From positions 1,860,001 through 1,924,000 of the forward strand of contig NZ_CP017580.1 in NCBI RefSeq assembly GCF_001806325.1: a stretch of DNA of 64,000 nucleotides. The letters run 5' to 3'. Shown here piece by piece: positions 52,647 to 62,917 of the stretch (position 1 is its first letter; every line of letters starts with the position of its first letter). A program made the position numbers and the translations under genes. The stretch comes from Curtobacterium sp. BH-2-1-1 (GTDB lineage Bacteria > Actinomycetota > Actinomycetes > Actinomycetales > Microbacteriaceae). The notes below the pieces were generated by a model. That model ran no database searches. It saw nothing but the letters and a program-made list of their open reading frames with translations, and was not told where the DNA came from.

Positions 52647-54407
52647 ATGTCCGCACCACCCGACGTTCGTCGTACCCAGACGCCACTCCGAGCACCAGAG
52701 GCGACCGACGAGCTGCAGTCCTTCGACTTCCAGCTCCCGGCCCCGCTCACGCCGCGCGACCGCGAGCGCGCCCGACGTCGCCGGCAGACCGAGCCGGTGC
52801 CCTACGTCCGACCGCGTGCCGAGAGCCGGGCGCACAGCCCCGTGATGGTCCTCATCGTGCTCGTCGCCACGCTCGGCGTGATGGCGTACGCGGTGTTCCT
52901 CCTCGACCCGGCGAACCGGGGCGACTTCCTGCCGTACGGACTCGTGATCGTCGCCGAGAGCGTGCTCGTGGGGCAGGCGCTCCTGTCCATGTGGACGATC
53001 CTGTCCGGCGGCTCCGACCCCCGGGACTTCGCGTTCCACCACACCCAGGACACCCTGTTCGACCGCGACACCATCGCCCGCAGCGGCGCCGCCGACCAGC
53101 CCCACCGCTGGCCGATGCACGTGCGCGGACGCCGGGTGGACGTCGACGTCTTCATCACCGTCTACGGCGAGGAGCTCACCAAGGTGGCCGCGACCGTGCA
53201 GGCCGCGGTGGCCATGCGCGGTGAGCACCGCACGTGGGTGCTCGACGACGGGCGGAGCGACGAGGTGCGGGCGCTCGCCGAGGAGCTCGGCGCCCGGTAC
53301 GTCCGTCGGCTGTCGTCGCACGGCGCGAAGGCGGGCAACATCAACCACGCGCTGACGCTCGCCAAGGGCGACTACTTCGCGGTCTTCGACGCGGACTTCG
53401 TGCCGAAGCCGGACTTCCTGTTCGAGACCGTGCCGTTCTTCGCCGACGACGGGATCGCCTTCGTGCAGACCCCGCAGTCGTACGGCAACCTCCACAACCT
53501 CGTCTCGCGGGGTGCCGGCTACATGCAGACGGTGTTCTACCGGTTCATCCAGCCCGGCCGGAACCGGTTCAACGCGGCGTTCTGCGTCGGGACGAACGTC
53601 ATCTTCCGCCGCGAGGCCATCGACGAGATCGGCGGCATGTACACCGACTCGAATTCCGAGGACGTCTGGACGAGCCTGATGCTCCACGAGCGCGGCTGGA
53701 AGACCGTCTTCATCCCGATGACCCTCGCCGTCGGCGACGCCCCGGAGACCATCGAGGGCTTCACCAAGCAGCAGCTCCGGTGGGCCGCGGGCGGCTTCGA
53801 GATCCTGCTCACGCACTTCCCGTTCCGCCCGAAGCACCGGCTGACGATGGACCAGCGACTGCAGTACCTCGTCACCGCGAGCTTCTACCTGACGGGCATC
53901 GTCCCCGGCCTCCTCCTGCTCGTGCCGCCGCTCGAGATCTACTTCGACCTGCGCCCGATGAACCTGACGATCGGGGCCGGCGAGTGGGTGCTGTTCTACC
54001 TCGGCTTCTACGGCGCGCAGGTGCTCCTCGCGTTCTACGCCCTCGGGTCGTTCCGGTACGAGACGCTCCTGCTCGCCGCGGTCTCGTTCCCGATCTACGC
54101 GAGCGCGCTCTGGAACGTCGTCTGCGGCAAGGAGCAGGCGTGGCACGTCACCGGCGCCTCCCGTGGTCGGACGCCCTCCCCGTTCAACTTCATCGTCCCG
54201 CAGGTGCTCGTGTTCGTGTTCCTGGCGTTGACGAGCGTCGTGGCGGTCTGGCGTGACCTCGACAACGGGCAGCTGACGCTCGCGACGGCCTGGAACACCA
54301 CGAACACCCTCGTGTTCCTCGCGTTCATCATCGCCGCGTTCCGCGAACAGGCGCGGAACCGCGTGACGGACCGGCTGACCGCGATGCTGGACGGGGTGAC
54401 GGCATGA
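52647..54407 (+). CDS. BcsA-like processive family 2 glycosyltransferase
   Basis: 586-residue membrane glycosyltransferase. Two helices precede the catalytic domain (about 68-88 and 93-115) and several follow. Catalytic pattern: DD at 200-201 (VLDDGRSDE), D-x-D at 248-250 (FDADFVP), Asp339 in NSEDVWTS, and the Q-x-x-R-W motif at 375-379 (QQLRW), with FVQTPQ as in cellulose synthases. There is no C-terminal PilZ domain, so c-di-GMP control as in BcsA is not expected. Operon with a membrane adaptor and a GH81 glucanase. Product could be a beta-glucan; cellulose versus beta-1,3 linkage is not settled by sequence. Confidence 0.87.
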   Translation: MSAPPDVRRTQTPLRAPEATDELQSFDFQLPAPLTPRDRERARRRRQTEPVPYVRPRAESRAHSPVMVLIVLVATLGVMAYAVFLLDPANRGDFLPYGLVIVAESVLVGQALLSMWTILSGGSDPRDFAFHHTQDTLFDRDTIARSGAADQPHRWPMHVRGRRVDVDVFITVYGEELTKVAATVQAAVAMRGEHRTWVLDDGRSDEVRALAEELGARYVRRLSSHGAKAGNINHALTLAKGDYFAVFDADFVPKPDFLFETVPFFADDGIAFVQTPQSYGNLHNLVSRGAGYMQTVFYRFIQPGRNRFNAAFCVGTNVIFRREAIDEIGGMYTDSNSEDVWTSLMLHERGWKTVFIPMTLAVGDAPETIEGFTKQQLRWAAGGFEILLTHFPFRPKHRLTMDQRLQYLVTASFYLTGIVPGLLLLVPPLEIYFDLRPMNLTIGAGEWVLFYLGFYGAQVLLAFYALGSFRYETLLLAAVSFPIYASALWNVVCGKEQAWHVTGASRGRTPSPFNFIVPQVLVFVFLALTSVVAVWRDLDNGQLTLATAWNTTNTLVFLAFIIAAFREQARNRVTDRLTAMLDGVTA

Positions 54408-55144
54408 CCTGGACGAACCGACTCCGGCTGTTCGCGGGACTCATCGTGGTGCTCGTCGTCGTGGCGGCGTTCACGCTCGTCTTCAACCAGCGGCAGAGCG
54501 CCGTGGCGAGCACCTCGGCGGCGATCGCCGCGCAGGAGTACGCCGTCGGCACCGACTACGGCGGGACCGTCACCGAGGAGTACGTCGAGGAGGGCGACAC
54601 CGTCCGGAAGGGCGACCAGCTCCTGCAGGTGCAGAGCCTCCAGCTCGCGCAGGACATCCGGAAGGGCGTCGTGGGCGCGAACACGCAGACGAGCGCGTAC
54701 GACATCGGCGCCGACGGCTTCATCACGTTCAAGGCCGAGGTCTCCGGCACCGTCGCCAAGGTCGACGTGAAGACCGGCGGATACGTGCAGGCCGGCTCCG
54801 AGCTCGGCACGATCCACAAGGAGGACAGCCTCTTCGTCACCTCGAGCTTCATCGTGACGGCCCGGGACTACGGGCGGATCCGGAACGGCGCCGCGGTCGA
54901 CCTCGTGCTCCCGAACGACACGACGATCCGGGGGACCGTGAAGAGCGTCAGCGTCGAGACCAACGACCAGGGACAGGCGAAGACCACGGTCGACGTCGAG
55001 AGCCCCGAGCTCTCCGCGTCGCCGTCGAGCGGGATCACGAGCCCCGGGACGCCGGTGGACGCCACCCTGCACCTGCGGGACGACGGCCGGCTCGCGGGCG
55101 TCACGGACCTCGTCCGTGACTTCGCGCGGCAGATCGGACTGTAG
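54404..55144 (+). CDS. HlyD-like membrane adaptor with lipoyl-type domain
   Basis: 246 residues, one N-terminal helix (LRLFAGLIVVLVVVAAFTLVF) then an extracytoplasmic barrel-sandwich domain: GGTVTEEYVEEGDTVRKGDQLLQVQ and AEVSGTVAKVDVKTGGYVQAGSELG are the two halves of a lipoyl/HlyD domain. C-terminal part is beta-rich (TIRGTVKSVSVETN). No long coiled coil. It probably links the glycosyltransferase to polymer export. ATG 54404 overlaps the GT2 stop. Confidence 0.82.
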   Translation: MTWTNRLRLFAGLIVVLVVVAAFTLVFNQRQSAVASTSAAIAAQEYAVGTDYGGTVTEEYVEEGDTVRKGDQLLQVQSLQLAQDIRKGVVGANTQTSAYDIGADGFITFKAEVSGTVAKVDVKTGGYVQAGSELGTIHKEDSLFVTSSFIVTARDYGRIRNGAAVDLVLPNDTTIRGTVKSVSVETNDQGQAKTTVDVESPELSASPSSGITSPGTPVDATLHLRDDGRLAGVTDLVRDFARQIGL

Positions 55145-55148
55145 CCCC

Positions 55149-57254
55149 ATGCTCCGGCTGCCTCGGTCTGCCCGTCGCGACCAGGCGCCGGACGCGCGCC
55201 GTCGGGTCGGCGTGCGCCGTGCCTCCAGGCTGTCCACCAGCGTCACCGTCGTGACGGCCGTCGCGATGCTCGTGACCGCGTGCACCGGTCCTGGAGGCAC
55301 GGATCACCCCGGCGAGACCACCTCGCCCACCACGAACGGGGCGGCACAGGCGCGCGCGGTCGCCGCTCTCGGCGACGTCGCGTCGTCGAAGGCGGGCGCG
55401 ATGCGCCTCGCCGACGGCTTGCTGGCGCCGACGAACCGCTGGTTCTCGGGACTCGTCTTCGGCGCGGCACCGCAGCCGGTGTTCCCGAGCCCGATCTCGT
55501 GGCAGGTGACCGACGACGGCTTCGCGGCCGGGCTCCCCACCGTCACGGCCACCGAGAAGACCATCGCCGGCGGCACGACGCAGCAGGTCGGACTCGACCT
55601 CGGTGCGACCTCGACCCTGGTGTCCGACTACGACTCGGTGTCCGTGACCGTCGAGCACCGTGACGGCTCCACCGTCCTCGGGCACACGGTGGTCGCCGAG
55701 GGCTCGCCGCTCGTGACGTACACCGCCGCGCGTGCCGGCACCGTCACCGCGACCTCGCCGATCGACGGCACCGGGGACGGTACCGGGACCGTCACCAGCG
55801 GTGGCCGGACCTGGCAGCTCGTCGTCCGCGACGGGACGATCGACGGCGACACGATCGACGTGCGGTCCGGCGGCAGCGTCGTGCTCCTGCCGGTCCCGGA
55901 CGGCGCGACCGCGGCACAGACGGCCCGGCTCGTCGCCGCCGCCCGTCCGCTCACGGGGGTCGCGCTCGACCGCAGCGCCTCGCGGGGGAAGCAGCGCACG
56001 ACGCTCACGTACGACTTCGGCTCCGGCGACCGGGGCGTGCTCGTCCCGCAGCCGGGGCAGGGCACGACCGGCCTGGAGTGCACCGGCCTGCACTACGAGA
56101 CCGTCCAGGGACCGGCCCCGGTCTGCACCGGCACCGCCCTGCGGTTCGCGGTCGACACGGTCCGGCCCTCGGACACCCTCGACCTGTCGGGGCTGTCGTC
56201 CGCGGAGCGAGCGGCGCTCGTCACCCAGGTCCGCGCCGACGCTTCCACGGTGGATGCCTCGTCGTACGCCGCGGACAGCTACGGCGGTGGGAAGGACCTG
56301 TACCGCGTCGCGAACCTGTACCGGCTCGCGACGCAGCTCGACCTCTCGTCGGTGGCGGACGCGCTGAAGACCTCGGTCGTCGACGAGCTCGACCAGTGGT
56401 TCGACCCCGCCGGGTGCGGGACCCGCACGGCGCGGTGCTTCGCCTACGACCCCACGCTGCACGGGCTCGTCGGGCAGGAGGCCTCGTTCGGCTCCGACGA
56501 GTTCAACGACCACCACTTCCACTACGGCTACGTGCTGTCCGCAGCCGCCGTCCTCGCCGCCGACGACCCGGCGCTCGTCAGCCGGTGGCGGACCGTGGCC
56601 GACCTCGTCGCGGTGGACATCGCCTCGCCGGAGGCCACCGCCTCGTTCCCGGCGCTCCGCGTCTACGACCCGTACGCGCAGCACTCGTGGGCGTCCGGGT
56701 TCTCGCCGTTCGCGGACGGCAACAACCAGGAGTCGTCGTCCGAGGCCGTCTCGGCGTGGAACGGCGTCGCGCTGTGGGGAGCGGTGTCGGGGTCGTCCTC
56801 GGGGTCGTCGTCGCTCCGGTCCGTCGGGACCTGGCTGCTCTCCAACGAGGCGGCTTCGGCCGCACGGGACGTGCTCGACCCGGACCTCTCCGCGTTCCCG
56901 GAGTTCCGGCACCGGGTGGTCTCGCTGACCTGGGGCGGCAAGCGCGACCACGCGACCTGGTTCAGCGCCGCGGCGGCCGCGCCCGCGGGGATCGAGCTCA
57001 TCCCGATGCCGGCCGTGGCGGCCTCGTACGTCGATGCCGGCGGTTCGGCGCAGATCCGCCGGGTGCTGGCCGAGGCCGTGCCGGACGGCAGGTACGACGT
57101 CCAGTTCGGCGACTACCTGCTCATGTACCGGGCGCTGGCGTCGCGGGCCGATGCGGCCACGGCGCTGCGGGAGGCGCGGGCGTTGCCGGACGCGGTGGTC
57201 GACTCGGCGAACTCACGGTCGTACATGCTGGCGTGGATCATGTCGCGCGCGTAG
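55149..57254 (+). CDS. GH81 endo-beta-1,3-glucanase lipoprotein
   Basis: 701 residues. A basic stretch then a hydrophobic segment and lipobox LVTAC (VTVVTAVAMLVTAC; Cys near residue 45) predict a lipoprotein. GH81 signatures: FGSDEFNDHHFHYGY and the catalytic DGNNQESSSEAVSAWNGVALWG with conserved Glu residues. Hydrolyses beta-1,3-glucan internally. Placed four bases after the adaptor gene, so it belongs to the synthase operon: it could trim the product or release chains. Two inverted CCTGGAGGCACGG elements lie in its signal region (55217-55229 and 55290-55302). Confidence 0.9.
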   Translation: MLRLPRSARRDQAPDARRRVGVRRASRLSTSVTVVTAVAMLVTACTGPGGTDHPGETTSPTTNGAAQARAVAALGDVASSKAGAMRLADGLLAPTNRWFSGLVFGAAPQPVFPSPISWQVTDDGFAAGLPTVTATEKTIAGGTTQQVGLDLGATSTLVSDYDSVSVTVEHRDGSTVLGHTVVAEGSPLVTYTAARAGTVTATSPIDGTGDGTGTVTSGGRTWQLVVRDGTIDGDTIDVRSGGSVVLLPVPDGATAAQTARLVAAARPLTGVALDRSASRGKQRTTLTYDFGSGDRGVLVPQPGQGTTGLECTGLHYETVQGPAPVCTGTALRFAVDTVRPSDTLDLSGLSSAERAALVTQVRADASTVDASSYAADSYGGGKDLYRVANLYRLATQLDLSSVADALKTSVVDELDQWFDPAGCGTRTARCFAYDPTLHGLVGQEASFGSDEFNDHHFHYGYVLSAAAVLAADDPALVSRWRTVADLVAVDIASPEATASFPALRVYDPYAQHSWASGFSPFADGNNQESSSEAVSAWNGVALWGAVSGSSSGSSSLRSVGTWLLSNEAASAARDVLDPDLSAFPEFRHRVVSLTWGGKRDHATWFSAAAAAPAGIELIPMPAVAASYVDAGGSAQIRRVLAEAVPDGRYDVQFGDYLLMYRALASRADAATALREARALPDAVVDSANSRSYMLAWIMSRA

Positions 57255-57278
57255 CGCCGGCGCGGTGGCCGCGCCCCG

Positions 57279-58058
57279 TCAGGTCTGGCAGCGCGGGCAC
57301 CAGTAGGTGTCGCGCAGGGTCAGCTCCGACTCACCGAGCTCCCCGTACCGGATCGGCGTGCCGCAGCGCAGGCACGGCTTCCCCGCCCGGCCGTACACCC
57401 AGAAGCGCCGACCGGGCCGATCGACCCCGGTGGTCACACGGGCACTGCGGTCACGGTTGGCGAGGATGAGCCGGCTCGCCAGGGCGATCATCCGCGCCGG
57501 GTCGTGCACCTCGCGCACCGGACGGGTCGGCAGGACACCGCGCAGGAAGCACAGTTCGTTCCGGTAGACGTTCCCGAGGCCGGCGAGCACCCGCTGGTCG
57601 AGCAGTGCGAGGCCGACCGGACGATCGGGGTCCCGCGTCAGGTTCGCCAGCGCGAGGTCGGCGTCCCAGTCGGGTCCGAGCAGGTCGGGGCCGAGGTACC
57701 CGACGATCTCGGACTCCTGGTCGCGGGGGACGACCTCGAGCACCCCGAGCGCGAAGCCCACCGTCGAGACCTCCGCAGCGTCGAGCACCACCCGTGCCTG
57801 GTGCGCCGGGCGACGCCAGCGGTCCCCGGGCGCGTAGACGTCCCACCGCCCCTCCATCTTGAGGTGCGAGTGCACGGTCAGGTCGCCGATCCGGTGCAGC
57901 AGGTGCTTGCCACGCGGGACGACCTCGTCCACCGTGCGGCCGACGAGGTCGAGCGTGGCGAACGCCGGCACCCGGAAGTCGCTGCGGGTGAGGACCTTCC
58001 CCGCCAGTGCGGCGTGGAGCCGACGGGCGGCCCGGAAGACGGTGTCGCCCTCAGGCAC
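57279..58058 (-). CDS. nei: Fpg/Nei family endonuclease VIII-like DNA glycosylase
   Basis: 259 residues. PEGDTVFRAARRL supplies the N-terminal Pro/Glu nucleophile pair; HLKMEGRW, the helix-two-turn-helix LLDQRVLAGLGNVYRNELCF, and a C-terminal zinc finger (CLRCGTPI...YWCPRCQT). Removes oxidised pyrimidines. GTG 58058 is 20 bases downstream of the lhr stop on the same strand, so it is co-transcribed with the helicase. Confidence 0.92.
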   Translation of the reverse strand: MPEGDTVFRAARRLHAALAGKVLTRSDFRVPAFATLDLVGRTVDEVVPRGKHLLHRIGDLTVHSHLKMEGRWDVYAPGDRWRRPAHQARVVLDAAEVSTVGFALGVLEVVPRDQESEIVGYLGPDLLGPDWDADLALANLTRDPDRPVGLALLDQRVLAGLGNVYRNELCFLRGVLPTRPVREVHDPARMIALASRLILANRDRSARVTTGVDRPGRRFWVYGRAGKPCLRCGTPIRYGELGESELTLRDTYWCPRCQT

Positions 58059-58078
58059 CGGGCACCCCCGTCGTGCGC

Positions 58079-61000
58079 TCAGACACGGAGACGCAGCCCC
58101 TGCGGCGTGGCGGTGAAGCCGACTTCGCGCAGCGCCGAACCGAGCGGCGTCTCGAGGACGAAGTCGCCGTCCACCCGCTCGACCGAGAGCTTCCGCAGGC
58201 CGCTCCGCACGGTCGCGGCGATCGACGCTGCCGCCACGGCGAGGTCCGCCGGGTCGTCGGTGAAGGTCAGCACCGACTTGCCACCGCGTTCGACGTACAC
58301 CGCGAGGTGCCCGTCGACCGTCGTGACGAGGGCGCCCGCCTTGCGCCCGGGCCGGTGCCCGCGGCCCGGCGTCTTCGCGGGAGCGGAGTCGGCGGGCGCA
58401 CCGGAACGACCAGCGGGACCGTCGGCGCTGCCCGGACCGTCGTCGTCGGGCCCGGCGGCAGTGTCGGACGGCCACGGCAGCGATGCCCCGTACGCGTTCG
58501 CCGGGTCGGTCGCCGCGAGGGTCAGGGCATCACGCGATCGGTCCGGATCGGCCCGTTCGTCGTCGTCGATGTCGCGCGCGTACGTGCGGAGCCGGTCGAC
58601 GGTGGGCCCCGTCGCGAACTGCGCGGCGCCGAGGCCCTCGACGAAGTAGCCCCGGCGTGCCCGGCCGGACTCCTCGAAGCGGGAGAGCACCCGGTACACG
58701 CCGGCGAACCCGCCCCGGACGCCCTCGACCTGCACGGCGCCGCGGGTGACGACGCCGTACCGCTCGAGCAGCTGTTCGGCGGTCGCGGCGGCACGGACGG
58801 TCGCGTCGGACTCGGCGAGGGGGAGCAGGGACCATCGGCCGCCGACGGACGGCGGGCCGGACTGGGTCGGCATCGTCGGCCGACGACGGCCGCGGTACGC
58901 CCGTGCGCGGGGTGCGCTCGAGCTCTTCGCCTTCCCGCCGAGCATCGCGCGCAACGGCGCGAAGGTGTCGTTCGTGATCTGTCCGGCCCACACCAGGTCC
59001 CACAGTGCGGTCGACAGGGCGGCGTCGTCGGTGCTGCCCACGGCCTGCCCGAGCTGCCGGAAGAAGTACGCGCCGCCGCCCGCGAGCGCACCGAGCACGT
59101 CCCGCTGGAGCTCGGTCGTCTCGTCGCCGGAGGGCTCGGCCAGGGTCGTGGCCGCGGTGTCGGCGAGGTGCAGGCGGATCCAGCCGTCGTTGCCCGGCAG
59201 GGTGCCGCCGCCGGACCAGAGGACCTCGCCCGTGGCGGTGAGCTCGTCGAGCATGCTCGGCGCGTAGTCGCCGACGCGTGCCGGCAGCACGAGGGTCTCC
59301 CACGCGCTCGCGGGCAGTGCCACCCCGGCGAGCTGGTCGACGACCTGGAGCACCCCGTCGACGCCGCGCAGCCCACCGCGGGTGCCGGCGGTCCGGACGT
59401 GCTGCCACGCGGGCAGGAACCGCGCGAGGGCGTCCGGCGCGACCGGCTCGACCTCGTGCCGGAGCGCCGCGAGCGACTTCGTGCGGATGCGGCGGAGCAC
59501 CTCGGCGTCGCACCACTCCGCACCCTGGCGATCGGGACGGAACTCGCCCTCGACCACGCGACGGTCGGCGACGAGGCGGCGCAGGGTGTCCTGCACGACG
59601 GCGATCCCGAGCCCCAGCCGTCCGGCGGCGTCCTGCGCGGAGAACGGCCCGTGCGACCGGGCGTACCGGCCGACCAGGTCGCCGAGCGGGTCGGCCACCG
59701 GTTCGACGAACGCCGTCGGCACGCCGATCGGCAGGGGCACCCCGAGGGCGTCGCGTAGGCGGGAGGCGTCCTCGATCACGGCCCAGCGGGTCGCGCCGGC
59801 GTGCGAGAACGCGAGCACGCGGCGGTCTCGCTCGAGCGCGGCGAGCACGGTCTGCACCTCGGTCGTCGCTGCGGCGCGGTCGTCCGCCTCCGCCAGCCAG
59901 CTCCGGTCCACGATCTCGTCGAGGTCGAGCGCGCCCACGAGCCGCAGGACGTCGACGATCCCCTCGGCGTCGCGCGCCCGGCGGTCCGGCGAGAGCCGCT
60001 GCAGGTCACGCTCGACCGAGGCGATCACCGCCGGGTCGAGCAGCTCGCGGAGCTCGGCACGACCGAGCAGCTCGCCGAGCAGCGTCGAGTCGAGGGACAG
60101 TGCGGCCGCCCGACGCTCGGCGAGGGGGGAGTCCCCCTCGTACATGAACGCGGCGACGTACCCGAAGAGCAGCGAGCGCGCGAACGGCGACGGCGTCTCC
60201 GTCTCGGTCTCGACCAACCGGATGCGCCGGCCCGCGATGTCGTCGGCGATCCCCAGCAGGGCGGGCACGTCGTACACGTCCTGGAGGACCTCGCGCACGG
60301 TCTCGAGCACGATCGGGAAGGTCGGGTACTTCTGGGCGACCTCGAGCAGCTGGGAGGCCCGCTGCCGTTGCTGCCAGAGCGGGGACCGCTGCCCGGGGTT
60401 CCGGCGGGGCAGCAGGAGCGCCCGCGCGGCGCACTCACGGAAGCGCGCGGCGAACAGCGCCGACGCCCCGACCTCGTCCGTCACGAGCGCTTCGAGGTCG
60501 TCCCGCTCGAACACGAACAGGTCGGCGCCGGGAGGCTCGGCATCGGTCTCGGGGATGCGCACGACGATCCCGTCGTCGGCGGCCATGGCGTCGCCGTCGA
60601 TCCCGTGGCGCTCGCGGAGTCGTGCGGCGACCGCCAAGGCCCACGGCGCGTGCACCTGCATGCCGTACGGCGAGTGCAGGATGAGCCGCCAGTCGCCGAG
60701 CTCGTCACGGAAGCGCTCGATCACGAGGGTCGTGTCGTTCGGCACGTGTCCGGTCGCGGCGCGCTGGTCGCGGAGGAAGGTGAGCAGGTTCGTCACGGCC
60801 CGTTCGTCGAGCCCGCCGGCGGCGACCCTGGCGCGTGCGTCGTCGTCGGAAGCCCCCTCGACCTCGCGCACGAAGGCCCCGGTGGCGCGGCCGAGTTCCG
60901 CGGGGCGACCGATGCCGTCGCCCTTCCAGAACGGCACGCGGCCCGGCTGCCCGAACGCGGGGCTGACGATCACCCGGTCGTGGGTGATCTCCTCGATGCG

Positions 61001-62863
61001 CCAGCTCGTCGCACCCAGCGCGAAGACGTCACCGACGCGGGACTCGTAGACCATCTCCTCGTCGAGCTCGCCGACGCGCGAGGCCTTCTCGCCGACCATG
61101 AACACGCCGAACATGCCGCGGTCGGGGATCGTCCCGCCGCTGGTGACCGCGAGCCGCTGGGCACCCGGACGCCCGGTCAGGGTGCCGTGCACGCGGTCCC
61201 ACACCAGGCGCGGGCGGAGCTCGGCGAACTCGTCGCTCGGGTAGCGCCCGGTCACGAGGTCGAGCGTGGCCTCGAACGCGGAGCGGGGCAGACCGCTGAA
61301 CGGGGCGCTCCGCCGCACGAGCTCGAACCAGTGCTCGACGTCGACCGTGTCGATCGCCCCCGCTGCCACGGTGTGCTGCGCGAGCACGTCGAGCGGGTTC
61401 GCCGGCACCGAGATCGACTCGATCTGCCCGGCCACCATCCGCTCGACCGTCACGGCGCTGTTCACCAGGTCGGCGCGGTGCTTCGGGAACAGCACGCCGC
61501 GCGAGATCTCGCCGACCTGGTGCCCGGCGCGACCGACGCGCTGGAGACCGCTCGCGACCGAGGGTGGCGCCTCGACCTGCACGACGAGGTCGACCTCGCC
61601 CATGTCGATGCCGAGCTCGAGCGAACTCGTCGCGACGACGCAGCGCAGTCGACCGGACTTCAGGTCGTCCTCGATGATGGCGCGCTGGTCCTTCGAGACG
61701 GAACCGTGGTGGGCGCGGGCGAGCACCGGCACGGCGGCGTCGGAGCCCCCGCCACCGGTCTGCCCGGACGCGCCGATCACCTGCGCCGGGGGCCGCTTCG
61801 TGCCCTGCGGGGCGACGGCGTGCGCCGAGGTCCGTGCCGGCGACTGCGGACGCCCGCGCGCGACCGGCAGCCCGTCGTCGGCGGGGGAGGCGCCGGCCGG
61901 CACCAGCGCCCCGTCGCCGACCGAGCCCGCCGCCGCGAGCACGCGTTCTTCGTGGATCTCGTTCAGCCGTGCCGTCAACCGCTCGGCCAGGCGGCGGGAG
62001 TTCGCGAACACGATGGTCGACCGGTGTTCCTCGACCAGGTCGACCACGCGTTCCTCGACGTGGGGCCAGATCGACCCGTTCGTCGGTGACTCGGTCGCGT
62101 CCGCACCGACGGGCGGTGCACCGAGCTCGGCCATGTCGTCGACCGGCACGACGACCCGCAGGTCGAACGTCTTCTGCGCCGGCGGGGCGATGATCGACAC
62201 CGGTGCGCGTCCGCCGAGGAACCGCGCCACCTCTTCCGGGGGGCGCACCGTCGCCGACAGCCCGATCCGCTGCACGGGCTTCTCGAGCAGGTCGTCGAGT
62301 CGTTCGAGCGAGACCGCCAGGTGGGCGCCGCGCTTGGTGGACGCGACGGCGTGCACCTCGTCCACGATGACGGTGTCGACGTTCACCAGGGTCTCGCGCG
62401 CCTGCGAGGTGAGCATGAGGTACAGCGACTCCGGCGTCGTGATGAGGATGTCCGGCGGCTGCCGCAGCAGCTTCTGCCGATCGGACGACGGGGTGTCACC
62501 GCTGCGGACCCCGACCGTGACGTCGGGCGGTTCGAGCCCGAGGCGCCGCGCGGTCTGGGTGATGCCGACGAGCGGGCTGCGCAGGTTCCGTTCGACGTCG
62601 ACGCCGAGGGCCTTCAGCGGGGACACGTAGAGCACCCGGGTGCGCTGCTTCGCGGGCGGACGGTCGGTCGAGCTGATGAGTCGGTCGATCGACCACAGGA
62701 ACGATGCCAGCGTCTTGCCGGACCCCGTCGGGGCGATCACGAGCGCGTGCTGCCCGGTGGAGACGGCGTCCCACGCACCGGCCTGCGCCGGGGTCGGTGC
62801 AGCGAAGGCGCCGCGGAACCACTCCGCGGTGGCGGGGGAGAAGCGCTCGAGGACGTCCGTCAT
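58079..62863 (-). CDS. lhr: Lhr large ATP-dependent helicase
   Basis: 1594-residue superfamily 2 helicase. Walker A IAPTGSGKT at about 43-51, DEVH box in VIVDEVHAVA, motif III GLSATV, and a long linker before motif V/VI (LELGIDMGEVDLVVQVEAPPSV, QRVGRAGHQ). The ~700-residue C-terminal Lhr domain contains winged helices and is characteristic of actinobacterial Lhr. Unwinds RNA-DNA hybrids in DNA repair. Start ATG 62863 is chosen since the next in-frame ATGs upstream (62875, 62890) lack support. Confidence 0.93.
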   Translation of the reverse strand: MTDVLERFSPATAEWFRGAFAAPTPAQAGAWDAVSTGQHALVIAPTGSGKTLASFLWSIDRLISSTDRPPAKQRTRVLYVSPLKALGVDVERNLRSPLVGITQTARRLGLEPPDVTVGVRSGDTPSSDRQKLLRQPPDILITTPESLYLMLTSQARETLVNVDTVIVDEVHAVASTKRGAHLAVSLERLDDLLEKPVQRIGLSATVRPPEEVARFLGGRAPVSIIAPPAQKTFDLRVVVPVDDMAELGAPPVGADATESPTNGSIWPHVEERVVDLVEEHRSTIVFANSRRLAERLTARLNEIHEERVLAAAGSVGDGALVPAGASPADDGLPVARGRPQSPARTSAHAVAPQGTKRPPAQVIGASGQTGGGGSDAAVPVLARAHHGSVSKDQRAIIEDDLKSGRLRCVVATSSLELGIDMGEVDLVVQVEAPPSVASGLQRVGRAGHQVGEISRGVLFPKHRADLVNSAVTVERMVAGQIESISVPANPLDVLAQHTVAAGAIDTVDVEHWFELVRRSAPFSGLPRSAFEATLDLVTGRYPSDEFAELRPRLVWDRVHGTLTGRPGAQRLAVTSGGTIPDRGMFGVFMVGEKASRVGELDEEMVYESRVGDVFALGATSWRIEEITHDRVIVSPAFGQPGRVPFWKGDGIGRPAELGRATGAFVREVEGASDDDARARVAAGGLDERAVTNLLTFLRDQRAATGHVPNDTTLVIERFRDELGDWRLILHSPYGMQVHAPWALAVAARLRERHGIDGDAMAADDGIVVRIPETDAEPPGADLFVFERDDLEALVTDEVGASALFAARFRECAARALLLPRRNPGQRSPLWQQRQRASQLLEVAQKYPTFPIVLETVREVLQDVYDVPALLGIADDIAGRRIRLVETETETPSPFARSLLFGYVAAFMYEGDSPLAERRAAALSLDSTLLGELLGRAELRELLDPAVIASVERDLQRLSPDRRARDAEGIVDVLRLVGALDLDEIVDRSWLAEADDRAAATTEVQTVLAALERDRRVLAFSHAGATRWAVIEDASRLRDALGVPLPIGVPTAFVEPVADPLGDLVGRYARSHGPFSAQDAAGRLGLGIAVVQDTLRRLVADRRVVEGEFRPDRQGAEWCDAEVLRRIRTKSLAALRHEVEPVAPDALARFLPAWQHVRTAGTRGGLRGVDGVLQVVDQLAGVALPASAWETLVLPARVGDYAPSMLDELTATGEVLWSGGGTLPGNDGWIRLHLADTAATTLAEPSGDETTELQRDVLGALAGGGAYFFRQLGQAVGSTDDAALSTALWDLVWAGQITNDTFAPLRAMLGGKAKSSSAPRARAYRGRRRPTMPTQSGPPSVGGRWSLLPLAESDATVRAAATAEQLLERYGVVTRGAVQVEGVRGGFAGVYRVLSRFEESGRARRGYFVEGLGAAQFATGPTVDRLRTYARDIDDDERADPDRSRDALTLAATDPANAYGASLPWPSDTAAGPDDDGPGSADGPAGRSGAPADSAPAKTPGRGHRPGRKAGALVTTVDGHLAVYVERGGKSVLTFTDDPADLAVAAASIAATVRSGLRKLSVERVDGDFVLETPLGSALREVGFTATPQGLRLRV

Positions 62864-62917
62864 GGTCCGTCCCATCCTGCCCGCCACCACCGACAGCGGC
62901 CCGTGCGGACGTACCCC

